A stretch of 64,000 bases of DNA, from the NCBI GenBank assembly GCA_031763025.1, contig JASSKH010000023.1, forward strand, positions 1,798,001 through 1,862,000. The letters are read 5' to 3'. The stretch comes from Macrocystis pyrifera. Its lineage: Eukaryota; Sar; Phaeophyceae; Laminariales; Laminariaceae. The notes below the pieces were generated by a model. It had not been told where the DNA came from. It searched no databases and saw nothing but the letters and a program-made list of their open reading frames with translations. Of this stretch, positions 1 to 11,900 are shown piece after piece; the first letter of the stretch is position 1; each line of letters begins with the position of its first letter. The translations under genes and the position numbers were made by a program.

Positions 1-330
1 AGACATCGCTACAGGCTGTTCACATACCTGGTATTGCACTGACTGTTGTTGCTCATTATGCTGCTGCTGTTATACACTACCAGTACAGCAGCCCCTGGTA
101 TTTAGTAGTAAATATTAATAGTAAATATGCACATTTGACCAGGTGGCCAGGTGCTGTATCATACCAGAGGGTATATATCACATATTTTAGTCGAACAGAC
201 TTCAGCAGTACCACATGCCAGGTATCACATACCAGCAACAGCAGTTCCCGAATGAGCAATTCCGTGATACACTTGAGAGTATCGTAGCTGGGAGATACCG
301 TCCCGTCCCGAGTAAGTTATAACATGTAAG

Positions 331-516
331 ATGGCACACCCGCTTTCAACGGATTTCGGGGCCGAGTGTAGTCTCAAAGGCAAGGGGGCGGACACTACTA
401 GCACAATCAAGATTTACGAAAGATGTCGGCGAGATCTTTACACAGACACATCGTCCGGCGTTTGCACCTTCCCCATGGACGAGATAATCGCCTTCGAATT
501 CGTCCGAGGGGGTGAT
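331..516 (+). CDS. Candidate upstream exon of the helicase gene (weak)
   Basis: An ATG-started open frame of 62 codons ends before GTAATC in phase 0, which would fit the phase-0 start of the exon at 2493. It has no recognised domain. The opposite strand is also open here (to 346), and that frame looks equally protein-like, so strand is not decided. This is a guess about where the missing 5' coding part may lie. Confidence 0.22.
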
Positions 517-1416
517 GTAATCATGTATCCTATCACACGGCGGTGTGACGGTGCTATATAGTAGTGGTATATTTATAGTATTATACGGCGGTACCTCATA
601 TCTGGTATCATACCTGATGCCTGATATACAGTTTGTGACTGTACCGGGATGCCTGGTAGAGAAATACTGATGGTTTTTGCTAAGCTCACATTTAGCTAGC
701 TCATTGCCATACGCTAATCTGGGGTGACTTCGAAGTGACCTCAAGGCGCAATCAGTCTCCAGGTAGATTGGAAACCGAAACAAGCACAAACCAGGGCCCC
801 AGGATGACAGCAGGCACCACGACCGATTTAGCGCGAACACGAACGAACCAACAATAAAACTCAGTTTTTGTAGTCGTAACGTGCGACGAAGTACTCTTGC
901 AGGGTTTTGGTACACGGCATGTATCTCGTACTTTAGTGTACGGTGTTGGGAAGAGCCCTCTGGTATGATGACCTCTCTTGCATGATACGACAAGGGCCAT
1001 TACATACCGACACAACGAGGGGCATTTGTACCGCCTATTAGGAAGGTATTGATTCATAGTCTACCGCTGTAGATGTGGAGCAATTGTAGTTTACTCCGCG
1101 ATCCAATATCCGGATTGTTGTATTGTGTTGTTGGATTAGGATTCGGATGATTGTTGCCGTCTTTCGTACTGGTATGATGTTAGATGGCCCACACCACACC
1201 ATGCTGCTGCTGTTGCCACGACTGCTGTGTCGTTTTCACCGGCTTACGTGCGTACTGCCGGTAACGAGACGTCTGACGCAGGCGCGGGCTATCATTATCA
1301 TGCTGTACGTATGAATAAACAATCGACGTACGTATTGCTGTTGGTTGTGTTCACGTGTCCTATGTCCGTTGTTGTATGGGTGTCGTGCTCTTCACTACAG
1401 CACCGGTGTTAGTGTA

Positions 1417-1495
1417 CCACTCTGACCCAAAATATAAGGACCGTTTGTATTGAATAATTGTATGCTAGCGGTCCCTATATTTCGGTTCAAAGTGG
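1417..1495. mobile_element. MITE family 2, copy a (79 bp)
   Basis: The ends CCACTCTGACCC and GGTTCAAAGTGG are imperfect inverted repeats that continue inward (ATATAAGGACCG / CGGTCCCTATAT). The element is flanked by TA on both sides. There is no coding capacity. Confidence 0.65.
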
Positions 1496-1550
1496 TATTA
1501 GTGTATTAGCGTATTGACAGATTGATAGTACCAGACACGGTATCGACCGG

Positions 1551-1630
1551 TCGCCCCCTTGGTCTAGTGGTTACCCTCGAAGGCTCTATTTCGTAGAGTG
1601 GACCCTTGAGTTCGAGTCCCACCGGGGTGA
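1551..1630 (+). tRNA. tRNA-Glu(UUC)-like sequence, probably pseudogene or SINE head
   Basis: The ends TCGCCCC and GGGGTGA can pair as a 7-bp acceptor stem with one G-U. TGGTCTAGTGG is a good A box and GTTCGAGTCCC a good B box. GCTCT-ATTTCGT-AGAGT forms an anticodon arm with UUC. However, the D-arm region is about five bases too long and the T stem has two mismatches, so a functional tRNA is doubtful. No tail repeat was found that would prove a SINE. Confidence 0.45.
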
Positions 1631-2492
1631 GATTGTGAGTGAACTCAGTTTTAAAAATGAAAGGAATCAACTGTTGAGAGCGCGTAGCGTGGGTAGCCGC
1701 AATTCGACGCGAGCCGGCTAGAGAAAAAAGGGCTCAAGTCTTCTCGCGATAGCATTTGCCAAGCACGAAACTTAGTTGGGGGGGGGGGAGGAGAGCCTGC
1801 TAGGTGACCCCGGATAGGAGTTTGGACAATTGACTGATAGGGACTGATAGTGAGCGATAAGAGGGTGGGGAGAAAAGAAGGGCGAAGATAATACGTGCGA
1901 AGAAAAACACCAAAAAAAAAAACAACACGGATGGTTCGAGCTGCGGTAGGTTGGTTGCGAGGATGTATTCTCGTAGTATTGCTTATTGAATTAAATATTG
2001 TTGTGTTATCATGTATAGTATGCATAGATTGCGGCGATTAATAAATTGAGAACATGAACTGCTGCTGTCGATCACTGTGGATTAATATGTACATAATTCC
2101 AAGTATACCTGGCATGCTATACGACATGATATACTGGGTATACCTCAGTGCCATTATACACGCCTATGCAACACACCAGTACCTGGTACTACTTTGCACT
2201 CATGTATAAACTCCTCGCTTACAAGAACCGGATGGTGGCGTCTTCACGCCGCTGCCCTTTCCCTCCACCCCCCCCCCCGCCCTCCCCCGCCTCGCTCCCG
2301 TCGCTTCCCTTCAAACCGCCTTTCTTTTTCCGCTCTTCTCATTTCCTCCCTCCCCTCCCGCTTCCTCGCCCCCCCTCTCTTCATTGTTACGCTCACATAC
2401 ATTCGACGCCACGACTTTGCCGGGCCGACCCGCTCTCTCCGCACACACGCGGGCTACTACACCTACTACGCCTTACTTACAAACGTTTACAG

Positions 2493-2954
2493 ATCGGCGG
2501 CGTGAAGCGCTACCCTCCTTTGTCGGACAACGAGCTCATCTTCTTCCAGCACAAGGCTCTGCTCGTCGACAACGTTTCTCCCAAGAACTGGAAAGCTGTG
2601 AGGAACTCGAGCCTGAAAAAAGTGCAGATCCTGCCTGCGCCTCCCGGGGAGAAAAATCGCCAGTTCAAGCCGCGCACCTGGCGTCCGCTGGTTCGGCACG
2701 CTGCCGCCTCAGGCAAGACGAACTCAAACAGGCGTTCAGGGGAGGGGATGGGGTTGACGAAGACCATCCCCCGTCCGTACCAGGTGGAGCTGTTTCGCAG
2801 CGTGATGGAGTCGGAAAGGAACTCGCTGGTGTACCTGCCGACAGGGCTTGGGAAGACGCTGGTAGCGGCGATGGTGATCAAGCGGCTGCTGGAGTTGAAC
2901 GAGGACAAGCAGGCGTTCTTCCTGGTGGAGACCAATGCTCTGGCGATGCAGCAG
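2493..2954 (+). CDS. Helicase gene exon 1 (Q motif, Walker A, motif Ia)
   Basis: This exon of 154 codons begins after TTTACAG and ends at CAGCAG before donor GTTGGT, phase 0. It carries IPRPYQ (Q-motif-like), PTGLGKT and the motif Ia segment FLVETNALAMQQ. The open frame continues upstream to 2148 but only through pyrimidine-rich, proline-coding sequence typical of an intron end, so I start the exon at the acceptor. Confidence 0.8.
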
Positions 2955-5900
2955 GTTGGTTTCCCGTGTATGGAGAGTTACGTTTTTGTTTTTGGCGCGT
3001 CTTAGCGACCAGGGCTTAGAGGCAGTTTTGTAGTAGTGGACCCCTGAGAATCGTTTTTTTATTGTATTCTAGTTGGCCCAAAATCGTTCTTTTGTTTCGA
3101 TGTTTTCGCCCACACACTCCGTCCGCTGCTGCAAAAAAAACACAGCAAGCAGCAGGGCCATGCGTGCAGCTGGTGCAGAAGATGCCGCGCGTGCAGAAGT
3201 ATACGAGTGGTTGTTGGGTGCTGTGTGCGCTCACAGAAAGCTCGATATGAGGCCGCACCGGACACACCCCAAGACCTTGGACACAGACCAGAGTAGACAG
3301 GAAGAAGCTGCGCTGGCCAAATGTGGGGACTCGCTGCGAGCGAGAAAAGAAACGAGTACGAGTACGTAACCAAAACGTACAACAAGCGAAACACAAGTTG
3401 GTTGAACTTGTACGAGTAGAACTATGTGCTGTTGGTGGCTGCTGCAGCGTGTCGCCTTATGGGGCAGGGGCTATATCGGAAGGGAGGGGCGTCGCGTAAA
3501 GCCGGGCGGAGCGAACGTTTGAGGATCAAGGTAGCAGCAGTAGTGGAATTTAGTATCAACGTAGCACTCACTCACTCACTCTGCGGGTTTGTATGGACTC
3601 TTGGGATGTATATATGAGTATTGAACGATCCTTAGACTATTGATGACGGTTACGCCCATAGGACTGGGTATGTTTCAGCCGCGCCAATGACTGATCTTGA
3701 GGCCTTGAGTTAATATCACACGGTGCTCAACGAATTGAATTGATTTTTACACCTTGGACAGTTCTTGGCGGCATCGTTCGAATTACTCCATTTACCCGGC
3801 GAGATTCGAACTGGAGCGCTCGTGGTGGCGTCGCTGCAGAAGGCACTTTTCACTTTCACGGACAAACAATATGGAAGTCACGAAAACGTTCAGCCACCCG
3901 ATAGAAAATGTCTCCGAAAGCCTTGGACTTTTCCTCTCTCTTCCCCCCCCCCCCCCCCCCTGTATTCTATACCTGGTGTATATATAGGTTGGGTTGGCGT
4001 CGGTTGGCGACGACGCTGTAAAGCACTCCTCTCACTGCGTGAGCTAGACAGCCAGGTTACCGTTTTTTTGTTTGTTTTTTGGCGGTTACCACGGCTGGCG
4101 GTCGAGTTAGATCATTTTTGTGCGGGGAGAACCTTTTCTCCGCACAAGTGGGATGATCGGATCACGTAGTGTGTATATGGTGAGGCATCCACGAGACAGT
4201 TACATAGTAAACCCATTGCTGTCTTTGGAAGTGGCCACACCAGAAATTTAATCAATGCATTGATGCCGTCATCCATATGCAAGAAAATCTGCCTCTAAAG
4301 CGGTTCTTAGTAGGATGCAGCTCACCCTTCATGCGACTCGCCCAACACCTCACCGCGCTTCGCGCTTGGTGCAAGCAATGTCTGCCTGATCGGTCAAAAC
4401 CCGACGTGCTCCGTCCCGGCAGTGTAGGGATGCGAGGGTCTATGGTCATACGACTACGGCCATGCATGATAATGATGGCATCGTACCCCCCCCTTTCCCG
4501 GGCCCCTTCGTTAAGAATATGCCGGGCTTAGCGTACGTTTATACCCTATGTGTGTATTTTTTAGCGTTCGTTCTTCCTCGTTGTTCGTTTGGTTGGTTTT
4601 CTACTGTACGTAGACCATACTCGTAGTTGTATGTATTTTTTTTTAAGTTTTGAACGTTTTTGCTTTCCTTTTGTTTGGTTCACTGTTCTCGTTTTATTGT
4701 TTCGCGAAGGGTTGTTTTTGTGTTGTGTGTATGATGTTTTTTTGGTTTGGTCGTGTAGAAGGTGCCTTGACATGTCCCGATGTCGTCACTGCTCTTTTGA
4801 GTTATTTCCAACAGAAGGCTAGCCTCCGAGCATTCCTCCTTGGCATGCTTTGCCTTCCTACGGGTCGTTCGGACAGCGCTCCCATTACTTTTGATGAGTA
4901 CTTTGAGCGTCAGCCAAGCCCTTGCGTAGGCTAGGGCAGGCGTCATTTGTTGGTATTAATACCCTGCACAGACAGTCAGGCAAGACAGTCATGTAGACAT
5001 ACAGACAGAGACAGGCAGGCAGACGGTAAGGTAGACAGGCAGACGGATAGGCAAGACTGCGAAGTACACACATATACAGGCAGGCAGACAGACAGGCAAA
5101 CATCCAGAAAGAGCCAAACAGACAGACAAGCGGCTGGTCCTACCTCTCCCCTTCACCACGCTCGCTTTTCGTGCGGGATATTGCCATGCGCTCTTCAGAC
5201 GGCACAACTACAAAAAGAATGCGGCGGCAGCGTGGAAATGCTAGTGGGCTCTTCCCTTCAGGCCGGCAACGAAGGCGACGGAAACCGCGGGCTGATGAAG
5301 CTTGTTGATGTCCGTGAGGCGAAAGTAGTCGTCTCTACGGCGGGAGCCTTCGAGCACGCCATGTGCAAGGTGAGGCTCTATGATACTGGGGGGGTGGCGC
5401 GCGTGGGCGGCCTCTCGTTGTACGGGGAAGAGTGGGGGGCCGGGGGGCGGTGGTGCGTGTGGACGGACGTTGCGCCCTGTGTGGGAATCGATCAACATGG
5501 CGGGTTCTATGAAGTTGGAGGCCTGTCTATGCCGCAGAGGGTGTGGGAGGCGCGCGTTCGTTTGCTGGGTCCGGTTCGCCTGCCGAAGCGCTCGTCGTTA
5601 TGACATTTCCAACCTTGCAACCGCTGCATGGCATGCTCTCGTACACGTGCCATGCATACCCGCATACCAGGTGTGATACATGCGAAGTGTCACTGTAGTA
5701 CACTCTGTCCGAGCGTGCCAGGACCGTTTGGGTATTCATATCACAGTAGTATAATATGTATCGAATCGGTCCCTCGATTCTTTTCCGGACAGAGTGGTAT
5801 CCTCAATACTTGATAAACACTCCTTACTTTTCCGGACACCCTTTTGTCCCGCTTAACCGTCCCCGTTCCCCGTTTCCAACTCCTCGGGTACTCCCGCCAA

Positions 5901-8900
5901 CCTCTGTCCCGATCCTTGACTGGCCATGCCAGAGCTACATCGACCCGGACTCTATCTGCTGCGTGGTGCTTGACGAAGCGCATCACTGCGGCAAGGAGCA
6001 CCCTTTCAACAGGGTCGCCAGGTCGTTTCTGACAACGGGGAGAGGGTCCCAATCATCTTCCCCGCCCAGCAAGGGCGCTAGCGAGTATCCGAAGGTACGG
6101 TACGGCAGGTTTTGTTTATTCACCTCCCTCACGGCGCTTTCGCGCTTGGTGCATGGTGCATGCATGTCTGCCTAGTCAGTGAAAACCCGACGTGCTCCGT
6201 CCCGACATTGTAGGGATGCGAGGGAGGGTCTTTGGCCGTACGACTCGCCTCCGGCCATGTATGACGATGAGTACACCCCCCCTTGGTAGGATGCAGCTCA
6301 CCCTTCCATGCATGCGACTCGCCCAACTCCTCACGGCGCTTCGCGCTTGGTGCAAGCAATGTCTGCCTGGTCGGTGAAAACCCGACATGCTCCGTCCCGA
6401 CATTGTAGGGATGCGAGGGTCTATGGTCATACGACTACGGCCATGCATGAGATCGAGTACATCTCCCCTGTCGAGTACCCCCCCCCCCCCCCCCCCCCAT
6501 CCGTGGCCAATGGTTGAATGACATGGAGCAAGCAAAAATGAGCCCCCCCCCCCCCCCTCTTCATACGACTACGGCCATGCATGATAATGAGTACCCCCCC
6601 CCCCCCTCCTTCCACCCCTTCTCGCCTTCGTTTCTTGGTTTGTTGGACGTTTTCAGTTGGTAGCGCTGACGGCATCCCCTGCGGGAGAAAAGACGGTGCA
6701 CGAGACCGTCTTGAGGATTGAGGGCTTGCTGGACAGACTCGGCGCTGATCTCGCGGCTCCCGTTGAAACGCTTCAAGAGGTACACTGTTGCAACAAAACT
6801 CTGTCGTCGACACAGTTTCAAGGAAAACGAAACGTATTCAGTAGTCTCGAATTCATAGTACGCAACCCCGTTCATTCGAACAGGTTTTGTAGTGTCTTGC
6901 TACAAGGTACAGTTGCACCCACCCACGGCTTGGGATGAAAAAGTGTGGAACGGTTTTTTGCAGCGGTGGGTGGGGACGGGTACCGTTGACTCATCGGGCG
7001 ACTCCCGTCGAAACGCTTCAAGAGCTACTGGTACAACAAAATGTTGTCGACACCTATCAAGCAATGGAGAAAGCAAATAACATAGTTTTCGCAAGCACGC
7101 TTTTTAACATTCTCTTTGGGAGTTACAGCTGGACCCTCGGTATGGCGGAGTTTTCGTGGAATTCGCGTCGAATATTTTGGACCCCAGTTCGTAACCTTTG
7201 ACCGATCGCGCGGCAAGGAAAGTCTGCTGTCGACACCTTGGGAGGGGTTTGCGCTTGAAATTGCCTTTAAGACACTGTTAGCAACGCTTTTCGCACGTTT
7301 TCGGGGACACTCGTTTTGGATTTTTTTTGTGATACATTGTTTTGCAGCAGTGCAACAGTTAGGGTTTTTACCCTTACTACTACTCTAAATGCATGCCACG
7401 CTATTCAGATTTTCGTTCGTGTATTTTGTTGCTCAAAACGCGTGTACCTGATATGTGAAAGTCAACGCTTCAAGGAGTACAAGAGTGAGAGGTTGTTTGT
7501 GATTTTACCCTCGAGGGTAAACAATCAAGGTGCGGTCGAAATGCTTGAAGAGGTTTTCGTTTTTTGTTTTTTTGTTTTCGAAACGGATAAACAGGGTGTG
7601 ATGGAAACGCTCCAAGACGTTATTGTTGAATAAGGTTCTTTAATCAACGGTCGAATCGTTGGAATTCATTTTGTGCCGATGCCGAGCGGTGCGTCGGGCG
7701 GCGCGTCGTCAGAGACCGCATCTATTAATACTCACAGCCAGTACGTGTGACCATCGCTGTGGGTGTGGCTGTGACCATTGAGGCTGCTGCTGCTGTCTTG
7801 GAAGGGTGTGCGCTGGACGGTAGGTGGCTGGCGGCGTTAAACGCGACGGAGGCGCGACGTGGTCGTTGCCCTTTGAAGCCTGTCGTAACGTCTCGTACAT
7901 CGTTTTTTCATCCTCGTCCTTTGCATGTTGCATGTTGCATGTTGCATGCTGCTGTTATAACATGTCCCGTACTGTACATGGTTTAGTCCTTTGAAGGCTG
8001 CCATGAGCTGTGTCCTGTACATGGTTTTGTCCTTTGAAGGCTGTCTGTTATAACAGGTCCCGTACATGTTTGTTTGCCTTCAGGGTTTGGTTATTGGTGT
8101 GTTCGCGTAGCGATGGGTGTCATCCGCAAGCTGCAACTCCGGCGTCCGTTATATTGGTACCTGATTTTTGTATGTGCAGTATGTGCAAGCAGGGGGGCGA
8201 CATGAACGTGCCGTGATGGCTCGGTGTCGCTGCCGTGGAGTGTTTGTTTTCTTCGTCCTGTGGTGGATGGCTAAACCTAGAACATGAAAGCTTACGGTAC
8301 ACTGCCACGTGTATACCGGTACTTCCACAGTCGGCTGTGTCATGTCGATTGAAGTCCGCCGTAGAACACAACGATACTCCAAAGTTCTCTCGCATTTATT
8401 TTTTATTACTTCTGGGTTCGTTTTTGCAGTTTGACACCTGTGGCGGAATCGTGTGGCACTCGCTTGTCGAGACCATTCGCGCCCGATACCACGGATCCGT
8501 TTTTGTATTAGGTGTGGTTGGCTTGACTTGGCTTGGCTCGGCTTGGGTTGGCTTGGGTTGGCTAGGCTTGGCTTGGAATGCCTTGCCTTACGCTCACCTT
8601 ACGCTCCCCATAGCCTGCATTGCCTTGCCTTGCCTTGCCGTACGCTCGCCTTCCGCCACCCATACCCTGCCTTGCCTTGCCTTGCCTTGCCCCGCCTCAC
8701 GCTCGCCATGACTTGTCTTTCGTTTCGTTTCGTTTCCTTGCGGTCGCCATGCCTGGCCTTTGGCCTTGCGCTCGCCATGGACACCTACCACTCAGACCCC
8801 ACCTCATGTACTACCCACCCCCCCGTGCAGGTAAAGTCTCGCACCCCTCGCGTCAGTCTCCAGCTCGAAAACGTGACAGCGAACGCTCCAGAGACGGCCC

Positions 8901-11900
8901 TTCTAGGCTGCCTGGAGAAGCTAGTGCTTAGCCGCGTGGCAAAGCTTGTCCCCAAAAACTCCGATGTCGCCATTCAAGCGAAAGCCCTCCTCAACGGGCT
9001 GGAGGTCCGGATGAAAGACGCCATGGCCGCCTCCAAGGTGACAGCCGCAATAGGGGTCGACGTTCCTCGCCGCGACGACTCTTGGCGCTTCCCGAACAAA
9101 GCTTACACGGCGCTGTGCCAGCAGGCAGTGGCGCGGCGCACAGCCGGGTTGAACCACTGCGCCGAAAAAAGCGAGCGGGCGTGTCCAGATGGGAGCGGTG
9201 GTGGTGGCGACGGCGGCAGGTCGGGCCACACTGACCTTTGGAAACTGATGAACCTAGCCTTTGCGGTCGATGAGGTGGGCGGGGAAGCCATCTGGAGACA
9301 GGTGTTGACGGAGCTTGAGTATCAAAAGGCTTGCGGTAGTGGCGAGGAGGGGGATGCTGCTGCGCCCGTGGTCGGCACCCGCGATCCAGAGCTCGAGGAA
9401 ACCATCGACGTCATCACGTCGTACTTCGGTGACAACTCGAGCGACGACGATTCTGACGCGGGAAGCGGTGCGGAAGCGGGAGCGGGAGGCGGAAGGGGCG
9501 CGAGAGGTGGAAACGTGACCGGCTCGAAGCTGGATAAGGTGGTGCGGTTCTTGAAGGATCACAAGAACGCGTGCGACAGGAGCCGCACGCCCTTTTCCGC
9601 GCTTTTGTTCGTCTCCACCAGGGACTTGGCTTTGACCACCCCCGAGATGCTCGAGGAGGCGCCTTTGATCAGTTCGTTCGTAAAAGCGACGGCCATCGTG
9701 GGGCTGGAGGAGATGACGTTGAAGGAACAGAGGACGGCCCTGGCCTCGTTCAAGGACGGCCCCTCCAACGTGCTGGTGTCTACGTCTGTCTGCGGGGAGG
9801 GCATCGATGTGCCGGCGTGTGCGCTCGTCGTGTGCGCAAGCCTACCGAACAGCGGGACGGCGCTTGTGCAGCTGAGGGGTCGTATTCGCTGCGAGGAGAA
9901 CTGCCGGTACGATGTCGGGGTATAGCAGTAGGTGCAGTAGGTACCAGGTATACTATATCATATTAGCACACAAGGTTCCCCTTCGCGACGCCGTGGCCTT
10001 GAAATCCTGAGGGTGTCGCAATTTGATAAGGGAGGAGCATCAGCAGGCGTTCCTATGTATGTCTAGGACGGGATAGGTTCGACGATGTGTGGTTGGTTAA
10101 ACAAATGGGTGTGAGAATATACTACTGCTATGATCATGAGTTTGTATATTCTCCTGGTGGTAAACACTGCACACACACCAACACGAAAGCACCGCGGCTG
10201 TCACAAAGACAAGAGCGTGACGCACGGGTGCTGTCGTATCATTGCTGTTGGACTGCTTCTGCTGCTGCTGCTGTTGTACCGCTGCTGTCGTTGTAGGAAT
10301 AGTGTATCCCGTGTCTGCGCGTTGCTTTGTTTCTCCGCGAAAGTGTGGCTGAATATCGTAGTGCCCTCGCAATTGCGCCGCTTGTTGAGACTAGCGGTAT
10401 GTGTTCGTTTCGAGTTCTTAGGAAGACAGGAATCACGGCATACACGCGCACACACGCGGAAGCGCGGTCCGTCAAAATATCGAAACTATGGGGTCTGCAT
10501 TGTCTTGGCAGGCTCTGGCTCGGCGGAAACAGATCATGTAGATACTTGCTGGTTGTCGCGACTTCGAACCCCCAGAGTACGCACCATGGACCTCGGCCCG
10601 GGTCCAAACTCGAGCCGTCTGTACACGCGGGCCTACCGCTTGCCCCGCGGCCGAGAGCACGAGAAAAGACCCCCAGCCGGAAGAAGAGAGTAAAACTATT
10701 TCGGAAAAATATCAAGTTAACAACTATGCATCAACGTAGGGTAGTAGGTACCAGGTATGATGTAAGTAGGCACGGTAGTATCGTGAGCATGGTATTACGG
10801 GGGACCATAGTTAATAGGACCTATGGTATACATAGAAACCTATAAATTTGCCTAGTTTTACTAACAATATTTGGTCCTATTTACTGTGGTCCCCCGTAGT
10901 AGGTATATTATTTGTAGGTGCAGTGAGATAGTAGATAGATTAGTTACAGGAGGGGAGATCGCGAGACATGCTGCCGCCGTGAATGAAGGATATTACGCCA
11001 GATTGTAGGCCCGGTGGTGGTGCTGATAGCGGGGGTGGCAGCGGTAGCCGTGGGCTCTTGTGCAAACCGGTGTTACTACAGTAGTTGCTTGCGGGAACAA
11101 AACACGCTTGTCATGTTGGCCGATTATGAAATGCTCACTGGAATTTCCTCCTGAACTACCATATATGATGGTTGGCGACCGCGTTTGTCGATGGGTACCT
11201 CAGCCCCCCCCCACGGCCTGCATTACCCTCCTTGGCATTTGACAAGCCGCCCGTGCTGCTTCGATGAGAGCTCCGCGAAATCGACCGACGCCTGTCGATA
11301 TTTTTTTCAGCCTGGCCCCGATTGTGATAACACCCCCCGCTGAGCACATCTACGCACGTCCCTTCGAATCATGTATGTACCCGCAGCTTCGTGGGCCTGA
11401 CGAGGAACTGCGGGACGGCCGACAAGGAGCACGTGCAAAGCATCTGCCTCCGAGAGGTGAACATGCTTGAGGCCATCGAAAAGCTGTCGGCCGCAGGCGG
11501 CAGCAACAGCGGCGATACGGTGTCGTCGGCCGCCACCAGTCGATACGCCTCGGAGGCACCACCAGAACCCTCCACCGTGGCTGCCGCTGCCGCCGCCGCC
11601 ACAGCCGCCCCACACGCAAATCAGTCGCCCCTCCCCACCCCGTCAACGGGGAACATTTCGGGAGCCGGGGCCGGTAGAGTCGGGCGCGCGCGCACGCCGG
11701 AAGAAGCCCTCCCAGGCTACCCGCTGTTTGAGATACCGGCTTCTTCGGCGACGGTGGCGACACCGGCGCCGGCGGCAACGTGTCCAGAAGTTCCGGAGAT
11801 GTTCCGCGGGACGAGTGCAACCGGGAACCCCTTCGAAAGCCCTCCTACTCAGCCGGCTACGGTGGTCCCGATCAAGCCCCCGGCGGAAGGAAGAAAAGGT

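Larger units (their letters stand above)
1..2492. other. Region upstream of the helicase exons, mostly noncoding
   Basis: Apart from the weak exon candidate at 331-516, a MITE at 1417-1495 and a tRNA-like sequence at 1551-1630, I see no supported gene. A run of G (1777-1788) and a pyrimidine-rich stretch (2250-2380, long C runs) precede the first supported helicase exon. Confidence 0.5.
2955..5198 (+). other. Helicase intron 1
   Basis: No exon is supported here. It contains open frames near 3059-3396 with no recognised domain, a C run at 3945-3960, one poly-C-tailed repeat and a GACAGGCA-type minisatellite (4975-5110). Confidence 0.6.
9907..11386 (+). other. Helicase intron 5
   Basis: It contains a copy of the 0.8-kb CTG-rich repeat (about 10005-10690) and MITE copy 1. 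No coding exon is seen. Confidence 0.55.

Noticed and set aside
346..993. 215-codon minus-strand open frame
   Set aside because: No recognised domain. Its 3' part overlaps an equally open + frame and composition does not favour it clearly.
2148..2492. Open frame extending helicase exon 1 upstream to an ATG
   Set aside because: The extension is mostly poly-Pro/Ser from a pyrimidine tract that ends in a normal splice acceptor, so it is better read as intron.
3016..3396. Overlapping frames of about 100-126 codons on both strands in helicase intron 1
   Set aside because: No domain, no splice signals in phase with exons 1 and 2, and exons 1 and 2 already join without a gap.
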